A stretch of 14,290 nt of DNA from Clostridia bacterium (GTDB lineage: Bacteria > Bacillota > Clostridia > Oscillospirales > Oscillospiraceae): contig JAGKTU010000055.1 of the NCBI GenBank assembly GCA_021153265.1, positions 1-14,290 of the forward strand, given 5' to 3'. Both the position numbers and the translations under genes were made by a program. Positions 1-7,654 of this stretch are shown in pieces (within the stretch, counting starts at the first letter, position 1; each line of letters begins with the position of its first letter). Below the pieces are notes generated by a model. The model worked only from the letters and a program-made list of their open reading frames with translations. It had not been told where the DNA came from and searched no databases.

Positions 1-3000
1 ATCCTCGGCGTTGTAGCCGTAGTAGGTCTGGGCAGCTGCGCCGTAGTTCAGCATGTCGACCATCAGGGCCTTGGATTCGGCATCCTTCTTGTCCACGTTA
101 CGCATGACGTAGGACTGGATGGAGTCGACGTACTCATTGCTGATGGCTTCGCCGTCGGCGTTGTAGATCACGATGGTGATCTCGTCAGCCATCTGCTTGG
201 CAGCGATGTTGCTGTAGCCGAAGACATAGTGAGCAGCGCCGCCGATGGAAGCGGTGGTCCACTTGTCAGCGGGGATGGTCTGGGTGGAACCGGCCATGGT
301 AGCCTCGGCGTAAGCGCCGGTGAAGTCGATGTCCTCAACCGCGGGGAATGCGAAGTTCATGCCCAGAGCATTGCCCATGTCGATCTGAGCGAAAGCAATG
401 TCGAACTTTTCGATGACGGGCTTGTTCTCCTCCCAGATGGCGTAGAAGGTAACGTCGTGGGCAGGCATGGTGTAGGGGATGGCCAGGTCTTCACCGGAGC
501 CGTCGGCCTTGGTGTTCCAACGGGTCAGGGTGTAGCCCTCGCGGGTAGCCGCAAACCATGCATCATAACAGCTCTCATCGACCTCATCGCCTTCTGGCGC
601 GCCAACCACGAAGACAGAATAGCCATTGAACATCTGGCCGCCGTTGGCATCGATGGTCAGGGTGTAGGTAGTGGGCTCAACTTCGATCTCGCCCTGAGTC
701 AGAACCATAGCGGAGATAGCGGGGACGTTAACAGCGCTGGTAGCGGTGGACAGAGTCTCGGTGCCGGCCTTGGTGTCATTGACGACCACATTCCAGTCGC
801 CGGCGGGCAGAGCAATCTGGACGGGGGACTTGGTTGCGTTGAAGATGACCACGATCTTCTCAACGGTCTCGCCCTCGATGGCGGCGGCGTTGATGGTGAA
901 CATGACAACTTCATTGGTGACCCACTTGTAGGTGATGTTGGACATAACCTCAGCAGTGGTAGCCATACGCAGAGCGGGGTGAGCCTTACGGAAGGCGATC
1001 AGGCCCTGGTAGTACTTGGAGTTGTTGGCGTAGGTAGCATTGTCCAGGTTGGACCACTCGATGTGGTTGACGGAGTCGGGGGCGTTGTAGCTGTTCTCGC
1101 TACGGCCGCCGTCCTCCTCCAGCTTCTCACGGAGGAATTCCTCACCAGCGTGGATGAAGGGGATGCCCTGAGAAGTCATGTAGACAGCTGCTGCCAGGTT
1201 GTTCATCTTGATGGCCTCGGCATCGATACCAGCCTTCTTGGTGGAGAGGATGATCTTGTCCATCAGGGTGTAGTTATCGTGGCAGGAAGCATACTGGACG
1301 ATCTGAGAGGGGTTCGTGGACCAGTCGGGCTGAGCCATGAAGTTGTCAGCCACAGAGCTCTCCTGACCGGTCAGGCCGGAGGCAAAGCCCAGGGAATGGC
1401 CGTTGTTGCCGCCCAGCAGGTTACGGATGCGGTCGTTGAAGTATGCAAAGCCGGGGGTCTTGGCAGCGTTCTGCTGAGTAGCCATGGGGGTTTTGTTGGT
1501 GCCGCCCTCAACAGCGGTACCCATATTCCAGCCTTCGCCATAGAAGATGACGTCGGGACGGATCTTGTGGACCTCTTCCACGATCAGGTTGATGGTCTCA
1601 GCATCCAGCAGACCCACCAGGTCGAAGCGGAAGCCGTCGATGTGGTACTCCTCTGCCCAGTACAGGACGGACTCGACGATGTACTTACGGACCATCTCAC
1701 GCTCGGAAGCGGTATCGTTGCCGCAGCCGGAGCCGTTGGAGTAGGAGCCGTCGGGGTTGACACGGGAGAAGTAGCGGGGAACGATCTGGTTGAAGCCGAA
1801 CTTGCCAGCGTCGTAGACGTGGTTGTAAACAACGTCCATGACCACGCTGATATCGGCATCGTGCAGAGCCTTGACCATCTGCTTCATTTCGTTAACGCGG
1901 AGAGCGCCGTCGTAGGGGTTGGTGGAGTAGGAGCCCTCGGGAACGTTGTAGTTCACGGGATCGTAGCCCCAGTTGAAGTTCTCGCACTTGGTCTCATCCA
2001 CGGAGCCGTAGTCGTAGATGGGCAGCAGGTGCAGGTGGGTGATGCCCAGCTCGGACAGGTAGTCGATACCGGTCTTGTGGCCGCCGGCAGTGGTGGTGCC
2101 GCGCTCAGTGAAGGCCATGAACTTGCCGCGGTTGGCCTCAGAGATGCCGGAGCTGTCGTCAATGGAGAAGTCACGGACGTGGAGCTCGTAGATGACGGCA
2201 TCGGTGTAGGAGGTCACGGGGTTGGGGTTCTTATCGTCATCCCAGCCCTCGGGGTTGGTGGAAGCCAGGTCGACGACCATGGCGCGGTTGCCGTTGACGC
2301 CGGTAGAACGGGCGTAGGGATCGCAAGCCTCAACCTCCTTGCCGTTGACGGTGACACGGTAGGTGTAGTAGACGTTCTTCAGATCGCCGGCCATGCCAAC
2401 TCTCCACTCGCCCTTGTCGCCCTTTTCCATGGCGTAAGCACCCAGGAATGCGGCACCCTCTTCGTCGTCGCTGCCGGTGGCATACAGAGCGACATCTACC
2501 TTCTCAGCGGTGGGTGCCCAGACCACGAAGTCGGTGATCTCGGTAGTGTAGGTAGCGCCCAGGTCGGTGCCGGTGTAGGTGAACTCGTCAGCAAACTTGT
2601 CGGAGGCGTAGACGGTGTTGATGTTGATTGCGTAGTCGTAGTCGGTGAACTTGACCTGCTCGTTGAAACGGACAGTATACTTGTACAGGGTGACCAGATC
2701 CAGAGTCTCGTTCAGAGCGAAGACATAGGAACCGCCGTTGGTGGTGACGGACTTGACAATGTCAGAAGCCTTGCCATCGTAGAAGAAGGAGAATGCTGTC
2801 TCGGGATCGGAAACAGCCTTGACGGTGGAGACGGTGACGGTGTTCTTGTCGTAGTCCAGCTCAATGGACTTGACCTTGTTGGCATAGACCACGTCGCCGT
2901 TCAGCTTCTGGCTGACGGGATAACCTGCGCTCTCAGCGCCGACGTAAACGTCGATGGTGCCGGAGGTGGTGTTGGACAGGTCGATGCGGATCTCACCGGA

Positions 3001-4944
3001 CTGCTTAGCCCAGGAGTTGCCCTTGATGCTCTTACGAACCTTGAAGGCGATGTACTGGGAAGCGCGGCCGTCCAGAGTGATGGTAGCCACATCGTTTACA
3101 AAGTCATACTGAGGCTCCAGATTGTCGGCGCCCCATGCGCAGACGTTCCACTCGGTGCTGGGAGCATCGTAATGGACGCGGATGGTAACGGTGTTGGTGT
3201 CCTTAGTGGGGTCACTGATCAGGAAGGCACTGTTGCCATTCTCAGTCCAGGTGTTCAGGGGGTCGATGGTCCACTCCGCACCGTTGATCAGGAACTTGTA
3301 CTCGTGCAAACCGGTGGGAACTTCAGTCAGCGTGGCGCTGTAGACGCCGTGTGCGTTGGGGATCATGGTGGTGCCGGTTGCCCAGTTGTTCCAGGTGCCG
3401 AAGACCTCGACAGTGTCGCCCCAATTGGACTTGTTGAACTCGAAGGTGACGGTCTTATCCTTGACCACGGGGCTGATTGCGATGGCCTCGGGATCGGTCA
3501 GAATGTCGGCGGTGTATCGGACGTTGCCATAATCATCAGTAACAGAGCCGTTGATGACGACCCAGCGCTCGCACTTGCCGTCCACAAAGTCAGTGGGCTT
3601 CAGTGCCAGGTCCTTGGTCTGGCCGCCGCCGTTGAAGATGAAGTTCAGGCCCTTGCCTGCGGGTGCCTTGTAGGTGTAGGAAGCAGTGTAGAAGCCGTCG
3701 GCATCCTGAGCGGTTGCCTCACCGGGCCAACCGGCGTTGGAGAAGGGCTCCCAGGTGTACAGGTTGACACCGCCCCAGCCCAGGGTGTTGGCGAAGTGGA
3801 GGGTGACCTCGTAGTCAACCAGGGTAACGGTGCCGTCAGTCCAGGATGCGGGAGCGGCCTTGAAGATACCATTGTCGTACCAGTACTCGCCGGACTTGGT
3901 AATGACAATGTCAGCAGTCTGGTTGGTACCGTCGCCGAAGATGAAGCCGATGCCGGCTGCGGCATTCTGCTCGGTAACCTCGATGGTGTACCAGTTGGCA
4001 TGGCCCTCAGTCTCGGTGATGGGCTCGCCGGGCCATGCGCCGTTGAGGGTAGTGTTGGATGCGATATCCCAGACGTAGGCATTGACGGTTTCCCAAACGT
4101 TGGTGTTGCGGTAGTGCAGGGTGACGTTCTCCACGGGCTGCTGAACCTCGCCGGTGGGCACAGCCTCAGCGGTGACAGTCTTGGTGGTGGGGTTGAAGCG
4201 GATGGTCACATCGCTGATGGCGGTGACGGAGAGGACATAGTTGCCGTCAGCGTCAGCGTTTGCGCCGCCCCAGCAGTTGGACCAGGTACCATCGGTGACC
4301 TTGAACTTCAGGGTGCCGATGCCCACGTCCTCATAGACCTTTTCGTACAGACCGGTCTCGGCATTCAGGGTCATGCCGTTAGCGGTGTTGGAGGGATCCC
4401 ATGCGGTGCCGAAGACAGCGGAGTTGTTGCCGGCGATGATGTAATCGTAGGTAACAGCAGGAGTGGTGGGCTGGGTGACGATGGGTTCGGTAACGATGGG
4501 TTCGGAGCTGGGGTCAGTGTCATCACCGGTGGGGGGAGTGTAGGCGAAGGTGCCAACACTGTTACCGCCGTTCCACATCATATTGTGGCACACACCAGTG
4601 GGGAACTGGGTAAGATTAGGAGTCTGATCCCGGTTACCGGAACCGTCATTCTTAATGCCGTTGATAATGACAGTAGTAGCAGTTGCGGGAACCTCGAACT
4701 TGTAAATGTCGTACGTACCATCGTTTTCCACGAAGGTCATAGCGGCGCCGGGCCAGGCAACATCGTAGTTGCCAGCTGCGTCAAAGCTATACGCACGGAC
4801 ATCTGTCCACAGCCAGTTATTCTGGAAATAGACAATTCTGGTGGTCTCTGCCGCGAAGACGGACAGAGGTGCCAGAGTCAGCATCATGGCGATGACCATG
4901 ATCAGGCTCAGCACGCGTTTGGTGAGAGTTGCTTTGTGTTGCAT
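1..4944 (-). CDS. pulA: Secreted multimodular type I pullulanase (GH13), C-terminus cut by window edge
   Basis: Hydrolyses alpha-1,6 branch links in pullulan, amylopectin and limit dextrins outside the cell. The start is ATG at 4944 with AGGAGG at 4955-4960; 1,648 codons are open to base 1 without a stop. Order seen (residues approximate): signal peptide 1-31 (cut at VFA-A or FAA-E); CBM26-like module 33-128; Pro/Thr linker 130-163; X25-like module 164-258; two more CBM26-like modules 274-370 and 379-464; CBM48-like 489-574; CBM41 582-667; Ig-like spacer; CBM48 789-898; GH13 barrel 915-1330; beta C-domain to about 1420; InlB-type repeat 1425-1506; uncharacterised C-terminal domain. Type I signature NWGYDP is 991-996, DVVYNH 1037-1042, nucleophile D1108 (GFRFDLVG), acid E1137 (GEGW), D1223 (CHDN). 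The 29-residue D-E spacing fits the family. The enzyme class is certain; module family names are from memory of motifs. Confidence 0.95.
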   Translation of the reverse strand, partial: MQHKATLTKRVLSLIMVIAMMLTLAPLSVFAAETTRIVYFQNNWLWTDVRAYSFDAAGNYDVAWPGAAMTFVENDGTYDIYKFEVPATATTVIINGIKNDGSGNRDQTPNLTQFPTGVCHNMMWNGGNSVGTFAYTPPTGDDTDPSSEPIVTEPIVTQPTTPAVTYDYIIAGNNSAVFGTAWDPSNTANGMTLNAETGLYEKVYEDVGIGTLKFKVTDGTWSNCWGGANADADGNYVLSVTAISDVTIRFNPTTKTVTAEAVPTGEVQQPVENVTLHYRNTNVWETVNAYVWDIASNTTLNGAWPGEPITETEGHANWYTIEVTEQNAAAGIGFIFGDGTNQTADIVITKSGEYWYDNGIFKAAPASWTDGTVTLVDYEVTLHFANTLGWGGVNLYTWEPFSNAGWPGEATAQDADGFYTASYTYKAPAGKGLNFIFNGGGQTKDLALKPTDFVDGKCERWVVINGSVTDDYGNVRYTADILTDPEAIAISPVVKDKTVTFEFNKSNWGDTVEVFGTWNNWATGTTMIPNAHGVYSATLTEVPTGLHEYKFLINGAEWTIDPLNTWTENGNSAFLISDPTKDTNTVTIRVHYDAPSTEWNVCAWGADNLEPQYDFVNDVATITLDGRASQYIAFKVRKSIKGNSWAKQSGEIRIDLSNTTSGTIDVYVGAESAGYPVSQKLNGDVVYANKVKSIELDYDKNTVTVSTVKAVSDPETAFSFFYDGKASDIVKSVTTNGGSYVFALNETLDLVTLYKYTVRFNEQVKFTDYDYAININTVYASDKFADEFTYTGTDLGATYTTEITDFVVWAPTAEKVDVALYATGSDDEEGAAFLGAYAMEKGDKGEWRVGMAGDLKNVYYTYRVTVNGKEVEACDPYARSTGVNGNRAMVVDLASTNPEGWDDDKNPNPVTSYTDAVIYELHVRDFSIDDSSGISEANRGKFMAFTERGTTTAGGHKTGIDYLSELGITHLHLLPIYDYGSVDETKCENFNWGYDPVNYNVPEGSYSTNPYDGALRVNEMKQMVKALHDADISVVMDVVYNHVYDAGKFGFNQIVPRYFSRVNPDGSYSNGSGCGNDTASEREMVRKYIVESVLYWAEEYHIDGFRFDLVGLLDAETINLIVEEVHKIRPDVIFYGEGWNMGTAVEGGTNKTPMATQQNAAKTPGFAYFNDRIRNLLGGNNGHSLGFASGLTGQESSVADNFMAQPDWSTNPSQIVQYASCHDNYTLMDKIILSTKKAGIDAEAIKMNNLAAAVYMTSQGIPFIHAGEEFLREKLEEDGGRSENSYNAPDSVNHIEWSNLDNATYANNSKYYQGLIAFRKAHPALRMATTAEVMSNITYKWVTNEVVMFTINAAAIEGETVEKIVVIFNATKSPVQIALPAGDWNVVVNDTKAGTETLSTATSAVNVPAISAMVLTQGEIEVEPTTYTLTIDANGGQMFNGYSVFVVGAPEGDEVDESCYDAWFAATREGYTLTRWNTKADGSGEDLAIPYTMPAHDVTFYAIWEENKPVIEKFDIAFAQIDMGNALGMNFAFPAVEDIDFTGAYAEATMAGSTQTIPADKWTTASIGGAAHYVFGYSNIAAKQMADEITIVIYNADGEAISNEYVDSIQSYVMRNVDKKDAESKALMVDMLNYGAAAQTYYGYNAED
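3555..4848 (-). repeat. Diverged starch-binding module repeats inside the pullulanase
   Basis: Three modules of about 90 residues share the pattern of a beta strand (VYFQN, LHYRN, LHFAN), then Asn/Gly-Trp, a Tyr-x-Trp or Tyr-Ser-Phe strand and the AWPG/GWPG turn. This is the look of CBM25/26-type starch-binding modules. The first (around codons 33-128) is separated from the other two by the linker and an X25-like module. The repeats are visible only at protein level; the DNA has diverged, so this is old duplication or shuffling. Multiple modules are expected to raise avidity for granular or long-chain starch. Assignment to CBM26 rather than CBM25 is my inference. Confidence 0.65.
4476..4505 (-). 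repeat. 15-bp tandem repeat in the pullulanase linker
   Basis: Two adjacent 15-base units (4476-4490 and 4491-4505) differ at a single base. On the coding strand they give the repeated PIVTE/PIVTQ segment of a Pro/Thr-rich linker between the first starch-binding module and the X25-like module. The unit is a multiple of three, so gain or loss changes linker length without a frameshift. Confidence 0.8.
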
Positions 4945-4987
4945 TGCCAAAAGTCCTCCTTTTGTATTTTCAGAGTATACCAAATTG

Positions 4988-5016
4988 ATTATAAGAGAAA
5001 AATAGCTGTTACGCAA
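4988..5016 (-). promoter_or_regulatory. Sigma-A type promoter of the pullulanase gene
   Basis: On the minus strand a perfect -10 box TATAAT lies at 4993-4988 and a -35 box TTGCGT at 5016-5011, with a 17-base spacer. The -35 matches only its first three bases, while the upstream DNA is AT-rich. Transcription would start near 4981, giving a leader of about 37 bases ending in the AGGAGG site. A weak -35 on a perfect -10 would suit an activated or inducible promoter, but that is inference. Confidence 0.8.
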
Positions 5017-5017
5017 T

Positions 5018-5030
5018 TGACATTAAGTCA
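5018..5030. promoter_or_regulatory. Small palindrome next to the pullulanase -35 box (possible operator)
   Basis: TGAC-TTAAT-GTCA on the minus strand is a perfect 4-bp inverted repeat with a 5-base centre, ending one base upstream of the -35 hexamer. Its position suits an activator or repressor site, for example for carbohydrate control. The arms are short, so chance is a real alternative. It does not match the CcpA cre consensus well. Confidence 0.25.
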
Positions 5031-5096
5031 GAAATATTTGTTGCCATTTTGTGCATATTTTCCATTTCCACTATCTGTTTTATGTCAAATATCACA

Positions 5097-5146
5097 AAAA
5101 TTTGAAAAATCCCGAAAATCGATTTAAATCATCGATTTTCGGGATT
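5097..5146 (-). terminator. Rho-independent terminator after the ABC transporter gene
   Basis: Perfect 16-bp inverted repeat with arms 5108-5123 and 5131-5146 and a 7-base loop. On the minus strand it is followed by a U-rich tail (TTT CAAATTTTT read through 5107-5097). The hairpin begins 8 bases after the TAA stop of the exporter at 5154, so it closes the PqqD-peptidase-ABC operon and insulates the pullulanase gene from it. Confidence 0.88.
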
Positions 5147-5153
5147 GGAAAGT

Positions 5154-6812
5154 TTATTTTTGGATTGCGCGAATTTTTCCGTCGCAAACCTTCAGCTCCC
5201 AGTCGCACAGTTCCACAGCCGCAGGCCGGTGGGTGACGGCGATACAGGTTCTGTCCGGCAGGGACTTCAGCCGGCCAAGGACAATTTCCTCCGTCCTGGC
5301 ATCCAACGCGGAGGTACACTCGTCCAGAAGCAGCACCGGAGCGCCGCCCAGGACTGCCCGGGCGATGGCAAGGCGCTGAGCCTGTCCTTCAGAAAGGCCA
5401 GCGCCACTTTCGCCCAGCACCGTATCCAGTCCCAGAGGGAGTTGGGGCAGAAAATCCTCCATGGTGCTGATGTGCAGCGCCTGGGTGATCTCAGAATCGG
5501 TGGCATCGGGCTTGACGATGGTCAAATTCTCCCGGAGCGTGCCGCTGAGGAGCAGATTGCCCTGGGGGACATAGGCGAAGAGCCGGCGGGTGCTGCGGTC
5601 CAGGGTCAGCGTTCCCCTTTGGCCGTCAATGCAAAGCCTGCCTGTGGCAGGACGGTAGACACCCAGCAGGAGCTTCAATAGGGTACTCTTGCCGATGCCG
5701 GAAGGGCCGGTGATGACGGCAAATGCGCCCTTGGGAAGGTTAAATTCGGTGTCAGTCAGGATGGGATTGCGGTCATAGGCAAAGCTCAAACCCTCGGCAC
5801 GGATGAAATCCATGCGGCGGTACAGTTCCTCGGGGCTCTCGCCTACAGGTGCGCGTTCACCCTGGATCGCTTCCAGCTCCATCAGGCGCTCGGCAGAGGC
5901 AAGACTGGCCACATACTGAGGCAGCACGCCGGTGAGATTGGTGAATGGCGCCTGAATCTGGCTGACCAGACTCATGACGGCAGTAAGAGAACCAAAACTC
6001 ATCCTTCCCTGCAGAAGCAAAGACGCGCACCAGCAAAGAGCCATAAAGCCTGCGCCATAGTACATGATGGCCGTGCCGGTATTGGTAATAAGGGAGATGT
6101 TCTTCCGCTTGCGCTGGATGCGGTAGCGCTCTTCCAGCAGCACATCCGCCCTGCGCTCCACTTCGGCAGATACATCCATGGCCTGAACCATGAGCAGTTT
6201 CTCCAAAGTTTCCTGCAGAAAACCGGAAACCACGCCATCATGGCGGCTGACGCGCTTGTTCAGCTCCTTCAGACGGCGGCGCATCACGCCGGTGGCAGCC
6301 AGTGCCACTGCTCCCAGCAGACCAACGACCACCGTAAAGCGCGCATCCAGCACGCCAAGAACCACCACTGCCGCCACAAGCCGGGTGATCATGGACACTG
6401 CGGTGGGCAGGAGCGTGAGAATACCCTCGTTAAGCTTATTGACATCGTTATTGAGCCGGTTGAGCAGTTCTGCGCTGTGGTAGGAAGACACGGCGGCATA
6501 ATCGCCGTGTAGCAGACCATGGAGCAGCCGCTGCTTCCAGTCCCAGTCCAGATCCGCACGAAGACGTTCCCGGAGATGGCGCATGAGGGTCATACACAAC
6601 AGGATGCCCAGAATAATGGCAGCCTGATGAAGGCAGGCACGGGTGAACACATCCCGGTTGCCGGTGACGGCACCGTCAATAACCCCCCGGCTGCCCAGCG
6701 CAAAGAAGACGGACAGCAGGGAATTGCCCACCTGAGCCATCATCATCAATACGATAGCCGGTATTCGGCGGCGATAGCGGGAAAACAGCCAGGAAATGGT
6801 GGATTTTTTCAT
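5154..6812 (-). CDS. Half-size ABC exporter: fused transmembrane and ATPase domains
   Basis: A 552-residue type IV (exporter-fold) half transporter, expected to act as a dimer in the membrane and pump a substrate out using ATP. The membrane domain covers about residues 10-310 and the nucleotide-binding domain 335-550. The ATPase is intact: Walker A GPSGIGKST with K375, signature LSEGQ 473-477 (E for the usual second G), Walker B LLLDE with catalytic E498, H-loop H528. I chose ATG at 6812 over one 21 bases upstream because it sits 8 bases after GGAGG and overlaps the peptidase stop as ATGA. No N-terminal C39 peptidase domain is present, so leader removal would need another enzyme; the adjacent S26-like gene is the candidate. 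The substrate is unknown. The family includes lipid, drug and peptide exporters; a peptide substrate is inferred from the PqqD neighbour only. Confidence 0.92.
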   Translation of the reverse strand: MKKSTISWLFSRYRRRIPAIVLMMMAQVGNSLLSVFFALGSRGVIDGAVTGNRDVFTRACLHQAAIILGILLCMTLMRHLRERLRADLDWDWKQRLLHGLLHGDYAAVSSYHSAELLNRLNNDVNKLNEGILTLLPTAVSMITRLVAAVVVLGVLDARFTVVVGLLGAVALAATGVMRRRLKELNKRVSRHDGVVSGFLQETLEKLLMVQAMDVSAEVERRADVLLEERYRIQRKRKNISLITNTGTAIMYYGAGFMALCWCASLLLQGRMSFGSLTAVMSLVSQIQAPFTNLTGVLPQYVASLASAERLMELEAIQGERAPVGESPEELYRRMDFIRAEGLSFAYDRNPILTDTEFNLPKGAFAVITGPSGIGKSTLLKLLLGVYRPATGRLCIDGQRGTLTLDRSTRRLFAYVPQGNLLLSGTLRENLTIVKPDATDSEITQALHISTMEDFLPQLPLGLDTVLGESGAGLSEGQAQRLAIARAVLGGAPVLLLDECTSALDARTEEIVLGRLKSLPDRTCIAVTHRPAAVELCDWELKVCDGKIRAIQK

Positions 6813-7273
6813 TTCAGCAGCCTCCGGAGCCACTGCTTCAGGCTACGCAGGGCTTTGCGAATGGGGTAAATGGCGCGCCAGATCCGGCAGTAAAGACGGT
6901 AAGACCGGGACGTGACCGGAATCAGCTTTTCGCCACGCTTGATGGTGGTGACAATGCCCAGCATCTGCTCGGGAAGAATATGCTCGTAGATGTAGGTATT
7001 GTCCCCAAGACAGACATAGTGGTCTTCCTTGACGGCAACCACCCTGTGCATAATGTACTTACCGGTACGGCCGCGGTAAACAGGCAGATCATACTTTTTC
7101 ATTTTTTCGGGCAGCGGTCCGATCTCCACGGAATCCAAACCCTGACGCAGCAGCGGCAGCATGCTCACGCCGCAGAAGGGCAAATACCGGACTTTATTGC
7201 CGGAATCCAACCGCTCCCGGATCAGCGGAAGCAGTTCCTCCTTAATGATGAGGTGATCAGACGAAGAAATCAT
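6809..7273 (-). CDS. S24/S26 family serine-peptidase-like protein
   Basis: A 154-residue protein with the signal-peptidase-type motif GVSMLPLL, giving candidate nucleophile S37, followed by YIMHRVVAV with H76 where bacterial signal peptidases usually carry lysine. A Ser-His pair resembles the SipW/ER type of S26 enzymes. The later GDN motif also fits the fold. Unlike signal peptidase I it has no N-terminal membrane anchor; instead it ends in a strongly basic, amphipathic segment (about residues 122-154) that could sit on the membrane surface. It starts at ATG 7273, overlapping the pqqD-like stop by 17 bases with only a weak ribosome site, so its translation is probably coupled. It overlaps the exporter start by ATGA. 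The likely role is cleaving a peptide or leader handled by its neighbours; the substrate is not visible. A non-proteolytic role cannot be excluded. Confidence 0.82.
   Translation of the reverse strand: MISSSDHLIIKEELLPLIRERLDSGNKVRYLPFCGVSMLPLLRQGLDSVEIGPLPEKMKKYDLPVYRGRTGKYIMHRVVAVKEDHYVCLGDNTYIYEHILPEQMLGIVTTIKRGEKLIPVTSRSYRLYCRIWRAIYPIRKALRSLKQWLRRLLK
6821..6825 (-). promoter_or_regulatory. Ribosome binding site deciding the ABC exporter start
   Basis: GGAGG on the minus strand is 8 bases before the ATG at 6812. An in-frame ATG at 6833 lies upstream of this site and would overlap the peptidase gene by 25 bases. The chosen start gives the common ATGA stop-start overlap. Confidence 0.75.
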
Positions 7274-7517
7274 GGTCGCTCAGCTTCTTTACGAAGGATT
7301 CTACGCATTCCCGGGCAGTGGACTCGTCCACATCGTAGTCGGCCAGCAGAGCGGCGACCAGATCGGCCTCGGTGCAGTCATTTTGCAGCTTCTCCCAGAG
7401 GAAAGCGCCGGTATCGTTCAGGGTGATCATCATGTTCAGATCCAGATCGCCGCCGGTGGGCAGAACGACCGTCTGGCCGGCCACCTGACGCAGCAGGAAA
7501 CCATCTTTAATCTTCAT
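7257..7517 (-). CDS. PqqD-like small protein (RiPP recognition element fold)
   Basis: An 86-residue protein with the PqqD pattern: an N-terminal beta hairpin (VVLPTG), a central LNDTGAFLWEKL segment, then a helical part with DLVAALLADYDVDE and ECVESFVKKL. PqqD proteins bind leader peptides and deliver them to modifying enzymes; related domains occur in lasso-peptide and sactipeptide systems. It starts at ATG 7517, 7 bases after AGGAAG, and is the first gene of a tightly overlapping three-gene operon with an S26-like peptidase and an ABC exporter. No radical SAM enzyme, cyclase or short precursor gene is visible in this window, so the partner peptide is unknown. Identification as PqqD family is firm from the pattern; function in a peptide pathway is inference. 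Confidence 0.85.
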   Translation of the reverse strand: MKIKDGFLLRQVAGQTVVLPTGGDLDLNMMITLNDTGAFLWEKLQNDCTEADLVAALLADYDVDESTARECVESFVKKLSDHDFFV

Positions 7518-7539
7518 AAATTTACTTCCTTTCCGGTTG

Positions 7540-7561
7540 CTGCGGGCATTTTCGCCTGCAG
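7540..7561 (-). promoter_or_regulatory. Hairpin in the leader of the pqqD-like operon
   Basis: On the minus strand CTGC-a-GGC-gaaaat-GCC-c-GCAG can fold as a stem of 4+3 pairs around one mismatch with a 6-base loop. It lies between the predicted transcription start (about 7570) and the ribosome site. No U-run follows, so it is not a terminator. It may stabilise the mRNA. Confidence 0.35.
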
Positions 7562-7576
7562 CGCATAATCTAAAAT

Positions 7577-7605
7577 ATCATAGCATTTCGGGGCGACATT
7601 TGCAA
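7577..7605 (-). promoter_or_regulatory. Sigma-A type promoter of the pqqD-peptidase-ABC operon
   Basis: The minus strand carries -35 TTGCAA (7605-7600) and -10 TATGAT (7582-7577) with a 17-base spacer. It sits between the terminator of the LCP gene and the pqqD-like start. This makes the downstream trio a separate transcription unit with a leader of about 50 bases. Confidence 0.82.
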
Positions 7606-7615
7606 GAGCCGGGGC

Positions 7616-7647
7616 AAAAAAAGCAGGAGATGCCGGAGCATCTCCTG
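7616..7647 (-). terminator. Rho-independent terminator after the LCP gene
   Basis: A 10-bp perfect stem (arms 7624-7633 and 7638-7647) with a 4-base loop is followed on the minus strand by GC and seven T residues (7622-7616). It begins 7 bases after the LCP stop. It closes the exopolysaccharide control operon. Confidence 0.92.
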
Positions 7648-7654
7648 TGGGGGA

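Noticed and set aside
4476..4505. Tandem repeat as a CRISPR or phase-variation tract
   Set aside because: There are only two 15-base units in a coding linker, and the unit is a multiple of three, so it would change length but not frame. It is ordinary linker slippage.
5071..5084. TTGACA-like hexamer upstream of the pullulanase as a second promoter
   Set aside because: ATTTGACATAAA on the minus strand contains TTGACA, but no acceptable -10 box lies 16-18 bases downstream. TATAAT at 4988-4993 pairs with the closer TTGCGT.
229..5127. A 1,632-codon open frame on the plus strand opposite the pullulanase
   Set aside because: It is a shadow: the minus strand encodes an intact signal peptide, starch-binding modules and GH13 active site. 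Strong codon bias leaves few TTA, CTA and TCA codons, which keeps the opposite frame open. The shadow protein is low-complexity (Gly, Val, Asp) with no domain.
7518..7654. Hidden RiPP precursor gene between the LCP and pqqD-like genes
   Set aside because: This gap is filled by the LCP terminator, a promoter, a short leader with a hairpin and the ribosome site. No start codon with a ribosome site and a peptide-length open frame fits.
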